The notes under the pieces are model-generated. The model was not told the origin of the DNA and made no database searches. It was given only the letters and a program-made list of their open reading frames with translations. From NCBI GenBank assembly GCA_964353255.1, contig CAYGVJ010000105.1, positions 1 to 19,431 of the forward strand: DNA of 19,431 nt. The letters are read 5' to 3'. Position 1 is the first letter of the stretch. Each line of letters starts with the position of its first letter. Origin of the DNA: VFZS01 sp964353255. GTDB taxonomy: Bacteria > Acidobacteriota > Terriglobia > Bryobacterales > Bryobacteraceae. The position numbers and the translations under genes are program-made. Of this stretch, positions 8,278 through 17,079 are shown one piece after another.

Positions 8278-11200
8278 TCAGAATATCCACTTAAGCGCCA
8301 ATTGCACCTGCCGGGAGGTGGTGCTGGTCTCGGTGATGCGACCGGCGGTGCCCAGACGGGCGAGGGTGCTGTCAAACAGGGCCAGGCCGGAGGGGGGCTT
8401 GAAATTGGGGTGGCTGGTGGCGTTGAAAACCTCGGCGCGCAGTCGCAGACTGTGGCGCTCGGCCTGCCAGAGGGTCTTGTGCAGGCTGGCGTCCAGGGCA
8501 AACAGGCCGGGGCCGGCGAGCGTCCCGCGACCGAGGTTGCCCAAGAAGCCGGCCTCCGGGAGCCCGAAGGCCAGCGGGTCGAAGTATCGCGCCGGGGCGC
8601 CCAGCACAATGCGCTGGCCCGGCGTTCCGATGAAATCCGGGCGCTGCCCGAGGTCAACCCGGGCGGAGAGCAGCCGCGCGCGGTCGAAGCCCACCGAAGG
8701 CGCAAAGGGGTGGCCGGTTTGGAGTTTGGCCAGGGCATGAATCTCCCACTGGGCGAGCGCACGAGCCGCTGCCGAGCGGCCCCGCGGGCCGAGGCGGTAG
8801 GAGCCTGCGGCGTTGAAGACGTGGCGCAGGTCGAAGTCGGAGAGCCCCCGGTTCTGCCGGTAGTTGAAGACGGTGGGCAAGCTGTCGCTGTTGCTGTAAT
8901 CCGAGCTGATGGCAGTGGAAGTCTCGTCGATGGACTTGCTCCAGGTGTAGTTGAGCTGGAATCCCACGCCGCCGCGCCAGCGGCGCTCAAGGCCCGCCAC
9001 GAAGCCATGGTAGAAAGAGTTGAACTGATAGCGCCTCATGGGGATCTCCCCGAAGGCGGGATTGACGCGAAGGGCGCCGGCCGGCATGAAGATCCTGCCA
9101 TCGGGCAGGAACTGCGGCCGGGTGGTGTTGACGTTACCCAGGTAGCCCACCAAGTGAGCGCCGCGCGTGCCCGTGTAGCCCAGCCGGGCGACCATGGCAG
9201 CCCCCAACTGACGTTCCAGAGTGAGCTCGACTTGAGCCACATAGGGCTGCTCGGGATAGTAGTCAAGCGTAGCCAGGCTGTTGGCCGGAGCCGCCAGCCG
9301 GGCAGCTTCGAGCAGGTTCGGGAATGAGGGCGACTGGACGGTGACGCGGTTAAAGAAGGGGGGCATGCGCACGCCGCCCACCAGCAGGTCGCGCATGCCG
9401 ATCAAGTCGAAGAAAAGTCCCGCCCCGGCGCGGAGGACGGTGCGGCCGGAGCCAAGAGGATCCCAAGCCAGCCCGAGGCGGGGGGCGAAATTACGCGCCG
9501 CGGGGTTGCGATATAGCGGCCCACCGACAGTGACAGCCTGGTCGCGCGCGGGGTCGCGCACCGTAGCGATCTTACCGTTGACTTCGCTGGGCGTGGCAGC
9601 GTACTCGTAACGCAAGCCCAGGCCCAGGCTCAGCCTGGCGTTGGCGCGGAATTCCTCCTGAAGATAGCCAAAAAGCTGACTCTGCCGCCAGCCGCGGATG
9701 GAGTCCGAGCCGGGCACCATGACGTCGCCGGAGCGCGGGAGGGCTTGGAGGAATTCCGCCAGGGAGCCGAAGATGTAGTAGCCGGCAGCGCTGAAGTCGG
9801 CGACTTGATTGAACTGGAGGCGGTCAAAGGCCCCGCCCAGCCGGAGGGTGTGGCGGCCGCGGGTGTGGACTAGATCATCGTTGAGTTGAAAATCGTTGAG
9901 GATGTGGCGGCGCGGCCGCTGGCGGATCAGCGCGCCGCCGAAATCGGCCAATCCGGTCACCGACATGCCACCCAGCGGCTGTCCCGGGACGAAAGACAAG
10001 GACGCGGGAATGTCCGGGCGGGGCTGGCTGAGCTCCTCGTTGCGCGTGCGGCTGAAGGCCGCGCGGAAGGTGTGGATGGTGCGCGGAGAGACCAGGTGCT
10101 GGGCCTCGGTGTGAAAGAACTGGTAGCGGCTGTCGTCGAAGAACCGCCAGATGTGCAGCGCATCCGGCGCGCCTCGGGCGGCGTCGTCGAAGGTGTAGCG
10201 CCCGGCCAGGCGCAGCGCCGGGCTGAGCAGCAGGTCCAGCTTCCCGGCGGCGTAATCCTCGCGCGTGTCGCGCACCGACTCGCTGACCGATTCGCCCGTG
10301 CCGTCGCCGAAGTCCCGTCCGTTGGGCAACGGGTATAGATCCAGGTAAGGCCGCGCACTGGGGGAGACCGTCACCGTGCGCGTGCCGCCGCCGGCTGCCG
10401 GCAGGAGGCCGCGCCGGGCTTCCGCGGTGGGCACGCTGGCGCGGACGGTCTGGCTGAAGGTCTCGCGGACGGCCTCGTAGTTGGCCAGGAAAAACAGCTT
10501 GTTGTGAAGCACCGGGCCGCTGAGCAGGCCCCCGAAGTGGTTGCGCCGCAGGGGCGGTGTCTTGCGGCCGGGATCGTCGAAGAAGTTCTTGGCGTCCAGG
10601 GCGCTGTTGCGCAGATACTCGTAGAGGCTGCCGTGGAACTCGTTGGAGCCGGACTTGGAGACGGCGGTGAAAACCGCCCCGGCGGCCCGCCCGTACTCGG
10701 CGCTGAAGGGGCTGGTAAGGACCCGGACCTCGCGGATGCCCTCCAGGCCGAGCTGGCTGCCGGAGGCGCTGGCAGCCCCCGAGGAAGAGGCGTCGTTGAT
10801 CTGGATCCCGTCCAGCAGGAAGCTGTTCTGGTTGGGCCGCGCCCCCTTGACGGAGACCTTGGCGCCCGGGCCGTAGGTGACCTTGCGGTCTGCGATGCGC
10901 ACCAGGTTCACTTGGGCCTGCTGCCCGGACAGCTCGAAGAGGTTGCGGCCATCCAGCGGCAGAGACTCGAGTTCGTCCTGGCGGACGGCGCCGCCCCAGC
11001 CGGCCGGGCTGAAACTGACCGGGGAGGCGTCGGCGACCACCACGATCTGATCGTGCGCTTCGCCCAGTTGCAGGGTGAAGTCCACGCGCGCGGTGGCCCC
11101 CGCCCCCAATTCGATGCCGCGGCGCACCTGGTCGCGGAAACCCTGGTGGGTTACCGAGACCTCGTAGGCGCCCGGCGGGAGACGCAGAGCCTGGTAGTAA

Positions 11201-11394
11201 CCGGCGCTGTCGGCGGCGAGCTGGCGGGTGGCCGAAGTCTTGACCTCGGTGACCCGCACGGAGGCTGCGGCCACCGACGCGCCGGAAGGGTCGCGCACAG
11301 TGCCTTCGAGGGCGCCGGTGGTCTGCGCCACGGCCGGCGCCAGAGAAAAGATCATGATGATCAGGCGAGGAGTTGAGATGGTGGGTCTGTTCAT
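8278..11394 (-). CDS. Oar-type TonB-dependent outer-membrane receptor, copy B
   Basis: The product is 1038 aa, with a signal peptide ending SLAPAVA-Q at about residue 23, a carboxypeptidase-regulatory-like domain (LEGTVRDPSGASVAAASVRV), a TonB-box-like DQIVVVADA, and a plug with LPLDGRNLFELSGQ, NSFLLDGIQIND and SPFSAEYGRAAGAVFTAVSK. The long barrel ends LALKWIF. Compared with copy A the plug tip differs (KVTYGPGAKVSV in place of HVFRGLGPKFAA), a region that can touch ligand in such receptors. The frame is open 38 codons further upstream, but the ATG at 11394 is chosen because it begins a signal peptide and shares ATGA with the stop of binding protein B. Its last codons contain an in-frame GTG of the nucleotidase gene. 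Confidence 0.9.
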   Translation of the reverse strand: MNRPTISTPRLIIMIFSLAPAVAQTTGALEGTVRDPSGASVAAASVRVTEVKTSATRQLAADSAGYYQALRLPPGAYEVSVTHQGFRDQVRRGIELGAGATARVDFTLQLGEAHDQIVVVADASPVSFSPAGWGGAVRQDELESLPLDGRNLFELSGQQAQVNLVRIADRKVTYGPGAKVSVKGARPNQNSFLLDGIQINDASSSGAASASGSQLGLEGIREVRVLTSPFSAEYGRAAGAVFTAVSKSGSNEFHGSLYEYLRNSALDAKNFFDDPGRKTPPLRRNHFGGLLSGPVLHNKLFFLANYEAVRETFSQTVRASVPTAEARRGLLPAAGGGTRTVTVSPSARPYLDLYPLPNGRDFGDGTGESVSESVRDTREDYAAGKLDLLLSPALRLAGRYTFDDAARGAPDALHIWRFFDDSRYQFFHTEAQHLVSPRTIHTFRAAFSRTRNEELSQPRPDIPASLSFVPGQPLGGMSVTGLADFGGALIRQRPRRHILNDFQLNDDLVHTRGRHTLRLGGAFDRLQFNQVADFSAAGYYIFGSLAEFLQALPRSGDVMVPGSDSIRGWRQSQLFGYLQEEFRANARLSLGLGLRYEYAATPSEVNGKIATVRDPARDQAVTVGGPLYRNPAARNFAPRLGLAWDPLGSGRTVLRAGAGLFFDLIGMRDLLVGGVRMPPFFNRVTVQSPSFPNLLEAARLAAPANSLATLDYYPEQPYVAQVELTLERQLGAAMVARLGYTGTRGAHLVGYLGNVNTTRPQFLPDGRIFMPAGALRVNPAFGEIPMRRYQFNSFYHGFVAGLERRWRGGVGFQLNYTWSKSIDETSTAISSDYSNSDSLPTVFNYRQNRGLSDFDLRHVFNAAGSYRLGPRGRSAAARALAQWEIHALAKLQTGHPFAPSVGFDRARLLSARVDLGQRPDFIGTPGQRIVLGAPARYFDPLAFGLPEAGFLGNLGRGTLAGPGLFALDASLHKTLWQAERHSLRLRAEVFNATSHPNFKPPSGLALFDSTLARLGTAGRITETSTTSRQVQLALKWIF

Positions 11395-12398
11395 TTGCCT
11401 GCACCAGCCTGCCGGTTGAGCCGGCGGCAAGCCTCCTCCACGAAACGGGTATCGGTGAGCTGCGAAGCGTCCACGGCCTGCGGGACGTGGCCAATCTTGA
11501 CCGCCCAATCCACGAAGCGCTGCACGCTCAGCCGGTCAATCCTTCCGTCCGCCGAGATTCCCTCGCGGCAGGCGGCGCGTGCGGCGGCGGGGTCAGTACG
11601 GAAGGCCCGTGCCAGCTCCTCGAGCGCGCGCGGGGTCTTGCCGGCCCGGTACTCCTCGACGCCGCGCAGGTAGCACCACAGGAACCTCACGCCGGTTTCC
11701 GGATCACCGTCCAGCAGGGCAGGGCCGAAGGTGATGAAGGTGAATTGGAAATTGGGCAGGATCTCGGCCAAGGCGATGCTGCGCACCACGTTGGCGGAGG
11801 TGAAGTCCAGGTCCTTGTCCAGTTGGGACGCCGCCAGGGCGTCGATCTTGCCGGCCGTGACGGCTGCGGCCGCTTCGGGGTAGCGCATGACGATGGTACG
11901 GACATCCGCCCTGGTCATCCCCGCCGAGGCCAGGAGCTGATCCAGGTAGAAGGCGGGAAGGCCGACCAGTTGGGAAACGGCCACCCGTTTGCCCTTCAGC
12001 GCGCGGAGGTCGCGCAACCCATTGGGAAATGACTTGCGGTGACCGAAGATGGCGCCGCCGGTGGTGCAGCCCGGGACGGCCATGTCGCGGCCAGCCACGA
12101 TGCGCACGCGCGCGCCCTTGAGCACGGCGTTGATGAATCCCGCGCCAACCGTGCCGAAGCTGACCTCGATCTGGCCGCCCGCCAGAGCGGGGAGCAACTG
12201 AAGGGCCTCCGGGAAGGCGTGCATCTCGACGCGAAGATCCGCCTCCCGGAAGAAGCCGAGCTCATCGGCCAGGTAGACGGGGGCGAGCGTGAAACGTGGA
12301 ATCAGCCCCAGCCGCAGCTTCCGCGGCTGACGGGCGCTCGTCCGGCAGCCGGCCACAGCGGCGGCGGCCAGGCAGGGCAGCAGTTGTCTACGACGCAT
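11391..12398 (-). CDS. Lipoprotein NMT1/SsuA-like substrate-binding protein, copy B
   Basis: The product is 335 aa with lipobox VAGC (Cys18). It keeps the family landmarks LGLIPRFTLAPVYLADELGF, GFINAVLKGARVRIVAG, VPGCTTGGAIFG and LKGKRVAV, and the long conserved tail (FVDWAVKIGHVPQAVDASQL). The predicted ligand-facing segments differ from copies A and C: residues 82-86 read GTVGA and 142-146 read SQLVG. The start overlaps ligase B by 11 nt and has the best ribosome-binding site of the three copies. The stop overlaps the receptor start. As in the other units there is no ABC permease or ATPase, so a role as partner of the outer-membrane receptor is plausible but inferred. Confidence 0.85.
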   Translation of the reverse strand: MRRRQLLPCLAAAAVAGCRTSARQPRKLRLGLIPRFTLAPVYLADELGFFREADLRVEMHAFPEALQLLPALAGGQIEVSFGTVGAGFINAVLKGARVRIVAGRDMAVPGCTTGGAIFGHRKSFPNGLRDLRALKGKRVAVSQLVGLPAFYLDQLLASAGMTRADVRTIVMRYPEAAAAVTAGKIDALAASQLDKDLDFTSANVVRSIALAEILPNFQFTFITFGPALLDGDPETGVRFLWCYLRGVEEYRAGKTPRALEELARAFRTDPAAARAACREGISADGRIDRLSVQRFVDWAVKIGHVPQAVDASQLTDTRFVEEACRRLNRQAGAGK

Positions 12399-13983
12399 CG
12401 GGGCTCCTTCCGGCCATCCCCAGCAGGTGCAGGGGCAACACCTTGCCGGTGCGTGTGGCCACCGGGTCCTCGTGCACTACCTCGAGGGCATCCGTCGAGC
12501 GCCAGATACGCAAGGCTCCGGTCCCACCCGGGAAGCGGCGCAGCTCGGCGAGGAAGCAGTCCCTGACGGCCTCGCAAGACGCCAGGGGCACACGCCGGCT
12601 GACCCGCAGAATCACGCGGGCCTGGGTGGCGCCGTCCTCCTCGACAAGTTGGTAGTCGGTGGGCCCGCCCCCGAAGCGCGCGGGCAGGGTTTCCTCCAGC
12701 ACGCGCAAGATGTCGGTGCCCACCAGGGTCACCGCCTGGCCGGTGAGTTTTCCGTAGCTGAAGATATCGCGGATCTGGGTGGTGAAGCCGGCGCGGCTGA
12801 AGGTGCAGTCACAGGTGGTTCTCTCCAGGATGCCGGCATCGTCCATCTCGACGTTGAGGAGCACCAGGCCCGCGAACGGCAACAGAGTGGTGAACAGCAA
12901 GGAGTCCACCTCGATGCCCGACAGCGGCGCGACGCGGCGATAGCTGATCACCGCCACCGAGTCGTGGAAGAGGTGCCCCCGGTTGCCGGTCCTCATCTGC
13001 CGGCAGGCCCAGGTGACGGGCCCGAGCTCGCTGACCGGGTAGCGCGGGTAGACCTCGGCTCCGGCAGCCTCAATTACCCGGCGCTTGGCGTCGGTGAGGG
13101 CCTCACCGGCCACCAGGAAAAGCGTCCCTCGCAGGTCCAGGCCCTTCTCGGCGGCCGCCGCGGCTACGCGCACCGCGGGGCTGGGGGCGCAGGACACCGC
13201 GCAGGGAACACCTTGCTCTACCCGGCGGGCGATCCACTCCACCACCGGCGCGTAGTCGTTGGGAGGCAGGTAGGTGGGGTAGGGCACCCGTTCTCCGAAG
13301 CGCCGTGCCAGCCAGACCAAGGCGCGGGTGGCGGTCTGGTAGTGGATGGAGTCCAGGGAACGGGCGTAAGTGGAGTACCATTCCTCGACCGGGCAACCCA
13401 GGCGCGAGTAGCTGACGGAGAGCGTCAACCCGTCCCCGGACGGCAGAATGGGCCTAAGCTGCAAATGGGCCCGTCCGGCCACCCCGAATTCGCGGATGCC
13501 CAGGGAGAGGTAGGCTTCCCAATGCAGGCGCTGCGGCGTGCTCTTGGGCGTCCTGGCCGCGGCGCTGCGGCTTCCGCTGCTAGCGGTTTCCACGCCCCGC
13601 TTGACCAGCGGGTTGCGGAAACTGTCCGGGCTGACGGCGATCTCCCGATTGGACCGCACGATGGGCTTCTTCCCCTTGAACTCGTCGTGCAGAAGGTAAA
13701 CGCCTTGCCGATGCAGAGAAGCCAGCGTAGACTCCAGCCCGTCGCGATGAACAGCCTCCACCAGGTCCTCGTAGCTGCACCCGGCCAGCCGGAACATCTC
13801 GTAGTAAGGATTGGCCGGGTTGGAGAAGATCACGCGCTGGGCCAATTCCAGGAAGTGCCGCTCGCGGTTCTCCATTTGGAAGCGGATCATGCCATCCGGA
13901 TCCGCGTACGGGGGAGTCCGCAACAGGGAGTAGATCCCCGAGGCCATCCGGCGGTAGTAGTCGAGCTTGCCTAGAAAAGCCAC
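12388..13983 (-). CDS. PaaK/LuxE-like adenylate-forming enzyme, copy B, with degenerate motifs
   Basis: At 531 aa it is exactly the length of copy A and close to it in sequence, but the motifs that bind ATP differ. The phosphate loop reads ASSGSRSAAARTPKS (from residue 134), with Ala-Ala-Ala where copies A and C have Ser-Gly-Thr and Gly-Gly-Thr. VGGET is VAGEA. The adenine loop is YPVSE rather than YxxTE. The C-terminal parts (CDCTFSRAGFTTQIRDIF, SYGKLTG, TRTGKVLPLHLL) are intact. It may have low or altered adenylation activity, or a binding or regulatory role. The start is a GTG at 13983 that overlaps the end of receptor C by 13 nt and has no ribosome-binding site, which implies termination-reinitiation. 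The end overlaps binding protein B by 11 nt. Confidence 0.8.
   Translation of the reverse strand: MAFLGKLDYYRRMASGIYSLLRTPPYADPDGMIRFQMENRERHFLELAQRVIFSNPANPYYEMFRLAGCSYEDLVEAVHRDGLESTLASLHRQGVYLLHDEFKGKKPIVRSNREIAVSPDSFRNPLVKRGVETASSGSRSAAARTPKSTPQRLHWEAYLSLGIREFGVAGRAHLQLRPILPSGDGLTLSVSYSRLGCPVEEWYSTYARSLDSIHYQTATRALVWLARRFGERVPYPTYLPPNDYAPVVEWIARRVEQGVPCAVSCAPSPAVRVAAAAAEKGLDLRGTLFLVAGEALTDAKRRVIEAAGAEVYPRYPVSELGPVTWACRQMRTGNRGHLFHDSVAVISYRRVAPLSGIEVDSLLFTTLLPFAGLVLLNVEMDDAGILERTTCDCTFSRAGFTTQIRDIFSYGKLTGQAVTLVGTDILRVLEETLPARFGGGPTDYQLVEEDGATQARVILRVSRRVPLASCEAVRDCFLAELRRFPGGTGALRIWRSTDALEVVHEDPVATRTGKVLPLHLLGMAGRSPDAS
12404..12411 (-). promoter_or_regulatory. Strong ribosome-binding site of binding protein B
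   Basis: GGAAGGAG on the minus strand lies 5 nt before the ATG at 12398, within the coding end of ligase B. It is a near-perfect Shine-Dalgarno and suggests high expression of the lipoprotein relative to the enzyme. Confidence 0.7.
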
Positions 13984-16900
13984 TTTAATGCTAACTGTAC
14001 CTGTCTTGAGGTCGTGCTGGTATCGGTGATGCGACCGGCCGTGCCCAGCCGCCGCAGGGTGCTGTCGAAGAGAGCCACGCCGGAGGGGACCATGAAGTTC
14101 GGGTGATTGGTGGCGTTGAACGCCTCCAGCCGCAGGCGCAGGCTGTGGCGCTCGGTCTGCCAGAGGGCCTTGTGCAGGCCGACGTCAATGGCGACCAAGC
14201 CGGGGCCGGTCAGCGTTCCCCGTCCCAAGTTGCCCAGGAAACCGGCCTCGGGCAGCCCGAAAGCAAGCGGGTCGAAGTACTGCGCGGGGTCACCCAGGAT
14301 GATCCGGTCGCCGGGCTTGCCGATGAAGTCCGGGCGCTGCCCGAGATCGGCCCGGCTGGGCAGCAAGCGCGCGCGGTCGAATCCCACCGAGGGCGCGAAG
14401 GGATGTCCCGTCTGGAGCCTGGCCAGGGCATGGATCTCCCAGCCGCCGAGCAGCCCACGCGCAGCGCCCCGCGGCCACGGGGGCAGGCGGTAGGAAACGG
14501 TAGCGTTGAAGACGTGTCGCACGTCAAAATCCGCGGGCCCGCGGTTCAGGCGGTAGTTGAAGACCATCGGCATGTTATCGCTGTTCGCGAAGTCGGTCTT
14601 GATCAAGCAGGAGGTTTCGTCGATAGACTTGCCCCAGGCGTAGTTGAGATGGAAGCTGGCGCCACCGCGCCACTTCCGCTCCAGGCCTGCCGAGAGGCCG
14701 TGGTAGAAGGAGTTGAACTGGGTGCGCCGCGTGGAGATCTGTCCGAAGGCGGGGTTAATCCGGGCGCCGTCCGCCGAGAACAGGACGCGGCCGTCCGGTA
14801 GCCACTGCGGGCGCGACGTGTTGATGTTGCCCAGGAACCCGATCAGGTGAGTACCGCGCGTGCCGGTATAGCCGATTCGGGCGACCGTTGAGGAACCCAA
14901 CTGGCGTTCGACGATCAATTGCCACTGTGTGACGTAGGGCTGCTGGAGGTAGTAGTCCACAGTGTCGGGACTCAAGGTGGGAGAGGCGTCACGGGCAGCG
15001 GCAGGCAAATCCGGGAAGGACGGCCGATTCATGTTCACGAAGTTGAAGAAAGGCGGCATCCGCACGCCGGGCGCGAGGATGTCACGGATGCCAATGAGAT
15101 CGTAAAAGATCCCCGCGCCGGCGCGCACCACCGTGCGGCCCGAGCCGAAGGGATCCACCGCCAGCGAGATACGCGGCGCGAAGTTACGGGTCGCGGGATT
15201 CCGGTAGATGGCTCCACCCAGGGTGACCGCGGGATCGCTTAGGGGATCGCGCAGCGTCGCCACCTTGCCGTTGACCTCCCCGGGCGTGGAAGCGAACTCG
15301 TAGCGCACCCCCAGGCCCAGGTTGAGCCGCGGACCTACCCGGAACTGCTCCTGCGCATAGGCGAAAAACTGACTCTGCCGCCAGCCACGGCGGGAATCGG
15401 AGCCGGGCACCATCACATCGCCCGAGCGCGGCCGGGCTGCCAGAAAGTCGGCCAGAGAGCTGAACTGGTAGTGGCCGGCGACGTCAAGGTCAGCCACCTG
15501 ATTGAAAGCCAAGTGATCGAAGGCCCCGCCCAGGTGGAGGGTGTGCCGGCCGCGGGTATGGACCAGGTCGTCGTTGAGCTGGAAGTCATTGAGGATGTGG
15601 CTGCGGGGGCGCGCCCTGGCGGTCGTGCCGCTGATGTCGGCCAAACCAGCCACCGTGATGGCGCCCAGACGCTGGCCCGCCACGAAGGACAACGAGGCGG
15701 GGATGTTTGGGCGCGTTTGGCTGAGTTCGTCGTTGCGCACCCGGCTGAACGCCGCGCGCAGCGTGTGAATGGTGCGGGCTGAAACCAGGTGCTCCGCCTC
15801 GGTGTGAACAAACTGGTAGCCGCTGTCGCTCGAGAACCGCCAGATGCGCAGCGGATCGGGCGCTCCCTGATTGGCCGCGTCGAAGGTGTAACGGCCGGCC
15901 AGACGCCAGGCAGGCGATACGAGCCAGTCCATCTTGCCGGCGAGGTAGTCCTCACGGGTGTTGCGAACCGATTCGTTGACGAACTCGGCGGTGCCGTCGC
16001 CGAAGCCGCGCCCGTTGGGCAGCGGGTAGAGATCCAGGTACGGCCGGACCAGCGGGGAGACCACTATCGTGCTAACTCCCCCCGGCGCCGGCAGCAGACC
16101 ACGGCGGGCCTCGACCGTCGGCACGATGGGGCGACGCGTCTGGCTAAGGGTCTCCCGGATGGCCTCGTAGTTGGCCAGGAAGAAAAGCCGGTTGCGGCGC
16201 AGTGGCCCCCCTAGCACGCCGCCGAACTGGTTGCGACGCAGCGGCGGCATCCTCTCGGCGGGGTCGTCGAAGAAGTTCCTGGCGTCCAGCACGCTGTGGC
16301 GCAGGAACTCGTAGAGGCTGCCGTGGAACTCGTTCGAGCCGGACTTGGAAACGGCAGTGAAGACGGCGCCGGCCGCGCGCCCGTACTCCGCGCTGAAGGG
16401 GCTGGTCACGACGCGGACTTCGCGAATACCCTCGATGCCCAGCGTGTTGCCCGAGGCACTGGCGGCTGCCGAAGCCGCGGAGTCGTTAATGTAGATGCCG
16501 TCCAGCAAGAAACTGTTCTGGTTAGGCCGCGCGCCCTTCACTGAGAGCTTCAATCCCGGTCCCCGGACCGTGTCGCGGACGGCCACGCTGACCATGTTCA
16601 CCTCGGGCTGGCGTGCAGAAAGCTCGAACAGGTCGCGGCCGTCCAAGGGCAGCGACTCGAGTTCCTGCTGCCGCACCCAGCCTCCCCAGTCGGCGGGGCT
16701 GATGCTGATAGGGGAGGCCGCGGCTACCACCACCACTTGATCGCGGGCTTCGCCCAGTTCGAGGGTAAAGTCAACGCGGGCTGTGGCGCCCGCTTCCAGC
16801 TCGACGCCGCGCCGCACCTGCTCCCGGAAGCCTGGGCGCAAAACAACGATCTCGTAAGTTCCGGGTGCAAGGCGCAGGGCCTGGTAGTAGCCGGTGCTGT

Positions 16901-17063
16901 CGGTAGAGAGGTTGCGAGTGGCCGAGGTGGCGGTTTCGCTGACGCGCACCGGCGCCTCCGCCACAAGGGCTCCGGAAGGATCCCGCACGATACCCTCGAT
17001 GGCACCGGTGGTTTGCGCTGCGGCCGGCGCCAGCAAGACAACTGAAAGAAAGACGTTACGCAT
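13971..17063 (-). CDS. Oar-type TonB-dependent outer-membrane receptor, copy C
   Basis: The product is 1030 aa from the ATG at 17063. The signal peptide is MRNVFLSVVLLAPAAA-Q. It is followed by a carboxypeptidase-regulatory-like domain (EGIVRDPSGALVAEAPVRVS), a TonB-box-like DQVVVVAAA, a plug with LPLDGRDLFELSARQPEVN, NSFLLDGIYIND and SPFSAEYGRAAGAVFTAVSK, and a barrel ending LALKWLF. Its plug tip (VRDTVRGPGLKLSV) differs from both sister receptors. The frame is open for 105 codons upstream inside binding protein C, but only the ATG at 17063 gives a signal peptide. This junction has a 16-nt gap instead of the ATGA overlap of units A and B, with AAGG 12 nt before the start. The stop lies within the fifth codon of ligase B. 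Confidence 0.9.
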   Translation of the reverse strand: MRNVFLSVVLLAPAAAQTTGAIEGIVRDPSGALVAEAPVRVSETATSATRNLSTDSTGYYQALRLAPGTYEIVVLRPGFREQVRRGVELEAGATARVDFTLELGEARDQVVVVAAASPISISPADWGGWVRQQELESLPLDGRDLFELSARQPEVNMVSVAVRDTVRGPGLKLSVKGARPNQNSFLLDGIYINDSAASAAASASGNTLGIEGIREVRVVTSPFSAEYGRAAGAVFTAVSKSGSNEFHGSLYEFLRHSVLDARNFFDDPAERMPPLRRNQFGGVLGGPLRRNRLFFLANYEAIRETLSQTRRPIVPTVEARRGLLPAPGGVSTIVVSPLVRPYLDLYPLPNGRGFGDGTAEFVNESVRNTREDYLAGKMDWLVSPAWRLAGRYTFDAANQGAPDPLRIWRFSSDSGYQFVHTEAEHLVSARTIHTLRAAFSRVRNDELSQTRPNIPASLSFVAGQRLGAITVAGLADISGTTARARPRSHILNDFQLNDDLVHTRGRHTLHLGGAFDHLAFNQVADLDVAGHYQFSSLADFLAARPRSGDVMVPGSDSRRGWRQSQFFAYAQEQFRVGPRLNLGLGVRYEFASTPGEVNGKVATLRDPLSDPAVTLGGAIYRNPATRNFAPRISLAVDPFGSGRTVVRAGAGIFYDLIGIRDILAPGVRMPPFFNFVNMNRPSFPDLPAAARDASPTLSPDTVDYYLQQPYVTQWQLIVERQLGSSTVARIGYTGTRGTHLIGFLGNINTSRPQWLPDGRVLFSADGARINPAFGQISTRRTQFNSFYHGLSAGLERKWRGGASFHLNYAWGKSIDETSCLIKTDFANSDNMPMVFNYRLNRGPADFDVRHVFNATVSYRLPPWPRGAARGLLGGWEIHALARLQTGHPFAPSVGFDRARLLPSRADLGQRPDFIGKPGDRIILGDPAQYFDPLAFGLPEAGFLGNLGRGTLTGPGLVAIDVGLHKALWQTERHSLRLRLEAFNATNHPNFMVPSGVALFDSTLRRLGTAGRITDTSTTSRQVQLALKWLF

Positions 17064-17079
17064 GAGCGTTCTGAACCTT

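Larger units (their letters stand above)
8278..13983 (-). repeat. Repeat unit B: ligase, binding protein, receptor
   Basis: This is the middle copy of the three-gene block, 5.7 kb long. It abuts unit C with a 13-nt gene overlap and is separated from unit A by the nucleotidase gene. Ligase residues 80-130 differ from copy C at 9 of 51 positions (counted by eye). Confidence 0.85.

Noticed and set aside
7692..9008. 438-codon minus-strand frame in another phase across receptor B and the nucleotidase
   Set aside because: Its composition is rich in Pro, Arg, Ala and Ser, typical of an out-of-phase frame, and it spans two well-supported genes.
8302..9327. Long plus-strand frame opposite the end of receptor B
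   Set aside because: It is the antisense shadow of a receptor with clear homology to its sister copies. Similar shadows occur opposite the other receptors, for example 10504-11376 and 14103-14801.
11395..11508. Upstream extension of receptor B by 38 codons
   Set aside because: The extra residues are the out-of-frame end of binding protein B. The signal peptide begins at the ATG at 11394, which also forms the ATGA overlap.
12427..13974. A 515-codon plus-strand frame covering nearly all of ligase B
   Set aside because: It mirrors the minus-strand gene in GC-rich DNA where stops are rare on the opposite strand. The translation has no recognisable motif, and the minus-strand frame carries conserved ones.
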